Positions 16,997 through 19,915 of a stretch of DNA of 19,915 bases are shown here, in pieces. The stretch is from assembly GCA_012519525.1 (NCBI GenBank), contig JAAYQB010000026.1:1-19915 (forward strand). The letters are read 5' to 3'. The notes under the pieces are model-generated. The model was not told the DNA's origin. It did not search any database and saw only the letters and a list, made by a program, of their open reading frames with translations. The DNA is from Bacteroidales bacterium (GTDB lineage: Bacteria; Bacteroidota; Bacteroidia; Bacteroidales; WCHB1-69). A program made the translations under genes and the position numbers. Each line of letters opens with the position of its first letter. The stretch's first letter is position 1.

Positions 16997-19078
16997 TTAT
17001 TCTATTCCTATTTTTTTGAAAATTACGCCTTTTTCGCCGGTAATTTTTACAATATAAATGCCTTGTGTAATATCTGTTACCGAAAAATCGGTATAGGTGT
17101 TATTGAGATGAATCGTTTTGACAACTTGCCCAATCGTATTGATTAACTCAATTTTTTGCATGTGAATATCGGATTGCATAGCTATGTGTATGCTGTTTTT
17201 TGCAGGATTGGGATATATCTTCACATTCGATTCTTCTATGTTGATAATGTTGGCGGGAGCTGTAGTAAATGTAATTTCTTTTCCCATTACATTTCCATAA
17301 GTGCTTCCTGAATAAGTGATTAAATGAGCCATTACAGTGTAAGTAGTATTAGGCTGCAAATTGCTTAATTGGTACTCGAAAAGACTGCTATCCGAAATAG
17401 TAACGGTAGTGTATTTAGTATCCGATTGTTTTTTCCATTTAAAACCTTTGGAAATAATATGGGCACATCCTTCTATCAGGCTGGCATAGACTTTAGCGGA
17501 GGAGGAGTCTATATTTGTTACGCTATCGGTGTAGGCTCTGATATCGCCTTCGAATTGTATGACTGTTTCATTGACATAACTTCCAATATTGGTAACACTT
17601 ACCCAAACCGTGTCGTTTAAGTTACGATAAAATAGTCGTATTTTATATGCTCCGGCTGCAATACCGCTGACTCCTTCGGATTGAAAAGAAAAACTGCTGT
17701 CGTTATCAGCCGATAAAGATATGTTTTGAATCATCTCAATTTCGGCAACTACGGCACTGGCAGCATTTAAAACAGAAGCTTTCAAATCGCCGGTAAATGT
17801 TCTATTGCCGTTGTTTAAAATCTTAGTTGTCATTGTAAAAGGTTCTTTACAATTGACAATTTGAGGATGTACGTTTAAATTATCGTACAAGACCAAATGG
17901 TAATTATTTGTTTGATTGGGAGCAATGATATTGTAAAGGGCACCTTGATAGTTGGTAAAATCGTAATAAGAGCCGGGATTTAACTTACCGATTAGAAAAT
18001 AACCGTCATAAGATCCATTCCAGCCCCAGTTAAAATGGAAATAACCGCTTGCGTCATAGCCGTCACAAATAAAAGCATGTCCGCCTTCAGAGCCTTGTCC
18101 TCTGTATAGTAGAGGTCTATTAGCACTTAATTCTTGTTTTAATAGGTTTGTCCATGCCACATCGCCTAAGGAATAGCGAGATTCGTATTGAACATCGGAA
18201 TAGCCGAAATAAGTACGCATTGCATATTTGGCAGATTGTTTGCCGACGGTATATTCATCTACATAAGCACCGCTTGCACTCACGCCATAATTCATTTCGA
18301 CGGCAACACCGCAATGGTACATCAAGGTGGCAACCGCATTGACGGAATCGTAAGTTGTTGAATGAGTTAAAGTGATAGGCATTAAGTCGTAACGATAGGT
18401 TGTATTTTTAAAATCGGCACTTAAATTTCCAAAATAATGATGTACGTAGGAGTGTTCGCTAAAACCTACGGAAGGATAAGACCAATAGTTCATAATTTGT
18501 GCCATTGCTGTTGCCACACAACCCGTAACGGCACGGCTACCGTAGCGTGAATCGTAAGGACATAGTGCATTGTAATAAGGCGATTGACTCCATTTTGTCT
18601 TTATTAAAGGTGCTACGGAAGGTTTAATGGATTTTTGTATAACTTGTTCTTGCTTAATCATACGGTCCCAAGCCTGTGTTGTTTCGCTGCTTGCTGCTAT
18701 TTCGTTTCGGATAAGGTAGGCGATTTCACGTTCGTATTCCGATAAAAAACTTTTTACATTGGGAGCGATATTGTGAGGGTCGAAACTGCTTTCGTTCGAA
18801 TAACCTAAAACAGGCAGTGCTTGGTCTGTACCCGAAACTATTACGTATGCATTTTTGCCTACATTGTAGATGTAATAATACACTTGCTGTTGCATTTCTT
18901 TTTGATTAGCAACGGCTTTATAAGCCAAGACAACTTCGGGTTTATTTTTCTGTCGTATGGTGTTGGTTGAGGTCTCTAAAAAAAAGAGGGCTACTTTTTT
19001 AGCAGTAATACTATCAATTGGAGCTGAATAAGCAACAAAATTGATAAGCATAAGCAATAGATAGACAATATTTTTCAT
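16997..19078 (-). CDS. Secreted C10-family (streptopain-like) cysteine protease with type IX sorting domain
   Basis: A 693-residue protease. Residues 1-19 form a signal peptide. A propeptide resembling the Spi/SpeB pro-domain (about 22-155) precedes the peptidase domain, with the nucleophile Cys187 in TGCVATAMAQIMNYW, His334 in EGGHAFICDGYD and the Trp-rich NWGWNG at 350-355. These match the catalytic pattern of streptopain, PrtT and interpain. Two beta-sandwich regions follow: about 395-500, CARDB-like, and about 515-612, fibronectin type III-like. The C-terminus, about 615-693, is a type A sorting domain of the Por system (KIYPNPAKNSIHI, QGIYIVKI). The protein is thus probably exported by Sec, crosses the outer membrane by type IX secretion and is released or anchored outside. 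Autoprocessing of the propeptide is inferred from the family. Confidence 0.94.
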   Translation of the reverse strand: MKNIVYLLLMLINFVAYSAPIDSITAKKVALFFLETSTNTIRQKNKPEVVLAYKAVANQKEMQQQVYYYIYNVGKNAYVIVSGTDQALPVLGYSNESSFDPHNIAPNVKSFLSEYEREIAYLIRNEIAASSETTQAWDRMIKQEQVIQKSIKPSVAPLIKTKWSQSPYYNALCPYDSRYGSRAVTGCVATAMAQIMNYWSYPSVGFSEHSYVHHYFGNLSADFKNTTYRYDLMPITLTHSTTYDSVNAVATLMYHCGVAVEMNYGVSASGAYVDEYTVGKQSAKYAMRTYFGYSDVQYESRYSLGDVAWTNLLKQELSANRPLLYRGQGSEGGHAFICDGYDASGYFHFNWGWNGSYDGYFLIGKLNPGSYYDFTNYQGALYNIIAPNQTNNYHLVLYDNLNVHPQIVNCKEPFTMTTKILNNGNRTFTGDLKASVLNAASAVVAEIEMIQNISLSADNDSSFSFQSEGVSGIAAGAYKIRLFYRNLNDTVWVSVTNIGSYVNETVIQFEGDIRAYTDSVTNIDSSSAKVYASLIEGCAHIISKGFKWKKQSDTKYTTVTISDSSLFEYQLSNLQPNTTYTVMAHLITYSGSTYGNVMGKEITFTTAPANIINIEESNVKIYPNPAKNSIHIAMQSDIHMQKIELINTIGQVVKTIHLNNTYTDFSVTDITQGIYIVKITGEKGVIFKKIGIE

Positions 19079-19174
19079 CTATAGATAATGTTTTATATTA
19101 ATAGTGTAAAAGTATAAAAAAAAATAAAACCTTTTGCTGTTTTTTTTATTATTGATTACGTTGTTTACTCATTT

Positions 19175-19243
19175 ACCCCACCCCAGCCCTCCCCAAGTGG
19201 GGAGGGAGTGCATTTCAGTTTCATTTTCAGTATATTGCAAGTT
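19175..19243. repeat. GC-rich palindromic repeat, copy 1
   Basis: The core CCCTCCCCAAGTGGGGAGGG (19187-19206) is a perfect inverted repeat with 9-base arms and a 2-base loop, standing out in AT-rich DNA. Similarity to copy 2 goes beyond the core: a C-rich left flank, GAGTG at its right, and CAGTATATTGCAAGTT at 19228-19243 against CAGTATATTACAAAGTT. CGTTGT occurs on both sides (19159-19164 and 19249-19254), which might be a target duplication or chance. Confidence 0.8.
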
Positions 19244-19350
19244 AATGGCGTTGTATGTTGCAATTAAATTTTATTGATTTAAAAAAATGGTTGTTTTTTC
19301 TTGTAAGTTTCTTATTTTTATACACTTTTAAAAGTCTCCCCAAAGTTTTC

Positions 19351-19411
19351 ACCCCTCCCTTACCCTCCCCAAGTGGGGAGGGAGTGTTGATTGTCAGTAT
19401 ATTACAAAGTT
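19351..19411. repeat. GC-rich palindromic repeat, copy 2
   Basis: The 20-base palindrome at 19363-19382 is identical to that of copy 1 and in the same orientation, with the same C-rich left flank (ACCCCTCCC) and the same right-hand GAGTG and CAGTATATT segments. The centres are 176 bases apart. Just left of it, AAAGTCTCCCC at 19331-19341 equals the start of the palindromic element inside the RHS-like frame. Confidence 0.8.
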
Positions 19412-19502
19412 TATTGCATTATAGTAACTTCGGTTACTGAGCGAAGTTGAAATACTCGAAACGTCAGTTCGTAATTTTTAATTGTTAATTCGTAATTGTT
19501 TA

Positions 19503-19534
19503 TTCTAAATTTTTAACCGCAAAGAACGCAAAGA
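19503..19534. repeat. Imperfect 32-base repeat, copy 1 (AACCGCAAAGAACGCAAAGA type)
   Basis: Matches 19669-19700 at 30 of 32 bases, the last 20 being identical. The sequence continues with related units (ACGCAGAGA, ACGCAGAGG) to about 19555, so this copy has an internal short period. Confidence 0.75.
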
Positions 19535-19640
19535 GTTTACGCAGAGAACGCAGAGGAAACTGTTCGAAAATTTTCACTGATTATTAATATTTGTATAATA
19601 GTGTGTCAACTTTTTTTAGGACGCGACACGCGACAAGTAT

Positions 19641-19675
19641 TTCTAAATTCTAAATTCTAAATTCTAATTTCTAAC
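19641..19675. repeat. Tandem heptamer repeat, five units
   Basis: TTCTAAA occurs three times in a row, followed by TTCTAAT and TTCTAAC, with no gaps. The last unit overlaps the start of copy 2 of the 32-base repeat. The 7-base unit makes slippage-based length change possible. Confidence 0.8.
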
Positions 19676-19700
19676 TTTATAACCGCAAAGAACGCAAAGA
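19669..19700. repeat. Imperfect 32-base repeat, copy 2
   Basis: Direct repeat of 19503-19534 with two mismatches in the first 18 bases and the 20-mer AACCGCAAAGAACGCAAAGA identical. It is followed by AACTCTGTGG and not by the ACGCAGAG units of copy 1. Confidence 0.75.
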
Positions 19701-19746
19701 AACTCTGTGGTAAAAAAATAAAAGAAGGATAAATATTTATTTTTTA

Positions 19747-19776
19747 TTGATTGAAACAAATAAAAGTATATTTTTG
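19747..19776 (+). promoter_or_regulatory. Probable promoter of the RHS-like frame
   Basis: TATTTTTG at 19769-19776 is an exact TAnnTTTG box, with TTG at 19747-19749 and a 19-base spacer. The ATG at 19799 follows 22 bases later, with an AT-rich leader. The 15-mer TATATTTTTGCAAAA at 19767-19781 is identical to that of the purE promoter. Confidence 0.55.
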
Positions 19777-19798
19777 CAAAACGAAATAATATAAAAAA

Positions 19799-19915
19799 AT
19801 GCACTTAACCTACAACGAAATAAACTCGCAATACGCTGTAAAACAAAGTCTCCCCCTTGGGGGAGATTTAGAGGGGTTTTACGCCTTTAACGCCAAAGAA
19901 TTAGACGAAGAAAAC
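19799..19915 (+). CDS. RHS-repeat core fragment, 5' part only (runs off the right edge)
   Basis: An open frame of 39 codons from ATG at 19799 to the window end, with an in-frame TAA upstream at 19787-19789, so it cannot extend further back. It begins MHLTYNEINSQYAV and ends FYAFNAKELDEEN. The segment YAFNAKELDEEN resembles the start of the RHS-repeat-associated core (pattern YxFxxKELDEExG, normally followed by a YYYxARYY block that would lie outside the window). Full RHS proteins have over a thousand residues before this core, whereas here it starts about 27 residues in. This looks like a displaced RHS tip or a truncated copy. Residues 13-28 come from an inserted palindromic element described separately. 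Expression is suggested by the promoter box. Alternative: a decayed fragment with no function. The family call rests on one short motif. Confidence 0.6.
   Translation, partial: MHLTYNEINSQYAVKQSLPLGGDLEGFYAFNAKELDEEN
19832..19884. mobile_element. Small palindromic (MITE/REP-like) insertion with 5-base target duplication, in frame
   Basis: TACGC occurs at 19832-19836 and again at 19880-19884, enclosing 43 bases. Inside, TCTCCCCC (19849-19856) and GGGGGAGA (19859-19866) form a perfect 8-base-arm hairpin. Near the outer ends GTAAAAC (19838-19844) and GTTTTAC (19876-19882) are inverted repeats that partly overlap the right duplication. Removing the insert plus one TACGC deletes 48 bases, exactly 16 codons, and fuses the flanks to INSQYAFNAKELDEEN, a smooth RHS-core reading. 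The insert itself is open in this frame and encodes SLPLGGDLEG. It encodes no transposase and would have to be mobilised in trans. The insertion reading is an inference from these coincidences. Confidence 0.6.

Larger units (their letters stand above)
19079..19798. other. Gene-free, repeat-rich intergenic region
   Basis: About 720 bases without a convincing gene. It holds two GC-rich palindromic repeats, two copies of a 32-base imperfect repeat, TTCGTAATT at 19468-19476 and 19489-19497, CGCGACA twice in tandem at 19622-19635, and five TTCTAAA-type heptamers. A 61-codon frame at 19255-19440 runs straight through one palindromic repeat and has no recognisable domain, so I do not call it a gene. 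The last 50 bases hold a promoter for the frame starting at 19799. I see no transposase, integrase or tRNA. Confidence 0.75.

Noticed and set aside
19255..19440. A 61-codon frame with a hydrophobic start in the repeat region
   Set aside because: Its second half is just the translated palindromic repeat (PPLPSPSGEG), there is no promoter-like box, and no known domain.

Overview
The window looks like part of a Bacteroidota chromosome, most likely Bacteroidales-like. The DNA is AT-rich. Several genes are preceded by the phylum's typical -7 box TAnnTTTG and have A-rich leaders without a usable Shine-Dalgarno. One exported protease ends in a type IX secretion (Por) sorting domain. The gene set is also typical of the phylum: split transketolase, MoxR/DUF58 and LpxD. 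No species can be named from sequence reading alone.

Layout, left to right. A secreted protein of unknown function runs off the left edge (minus strand, 1-141). It is followed by an exported M3-family zinc peptidase (dcp-like, minus). Across a 320-base divergent promoter region lie the N-terminal half of a split transketolase and the chaperone pair grpE-dnaJ (plus). Convergent to these is a minus-strand rnr-nadD pair (ribonuclease R; NAD biosynthesis), then a moxR-DUF58 pair (minus). Next on the plus strand are a phospholipase D/cardiolipin synthase-like enzyme and a very large multi-pass sensor histidine kinase without a neighbouring response regulator. lpxD (lipid A, minus) and purE (purines, plus) follow, and then a C10-family cysteine protease carrying a type IX sorting domain (minus). 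Up to about 19.08 kb this is ordinary housekeeping and envelope content, densely packed and with short convergent gaps.

From 19,079 onward the character changes. About 720 bases hold no convincing gene but several repeat classes: two copies of a GC-rich palindromic repeat, two copies of an imperfect 32-base repeat built on AACCGCAAAGAACGCAAAGA, and short tandem repeats. At the right edge a new reading frame begins behind a promoter-like box. Its first 39 codons read into what looks like an RHS-repeat core motif (YAFNAKELDEEN). This frame is interrupted by a small palindromic element flanked by a 5-base direct repeat (TACGC). Removing the element plus one repeat copy takes out exactly 48 bases (16 codons) and joins the RHS motif as INSQYAFNAKELDEEN. 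This in-frame, MITE/REP-like insertion into an apparently N-terminally truncated RHS gene is the most interesting thing in the window. The gene continues outside the window, so its C-terminal (possibly toxin) part cannot be judged.

I see no rRNA, tRNA, CRISPR array, complete insertion sequence or complete novel defence system here.
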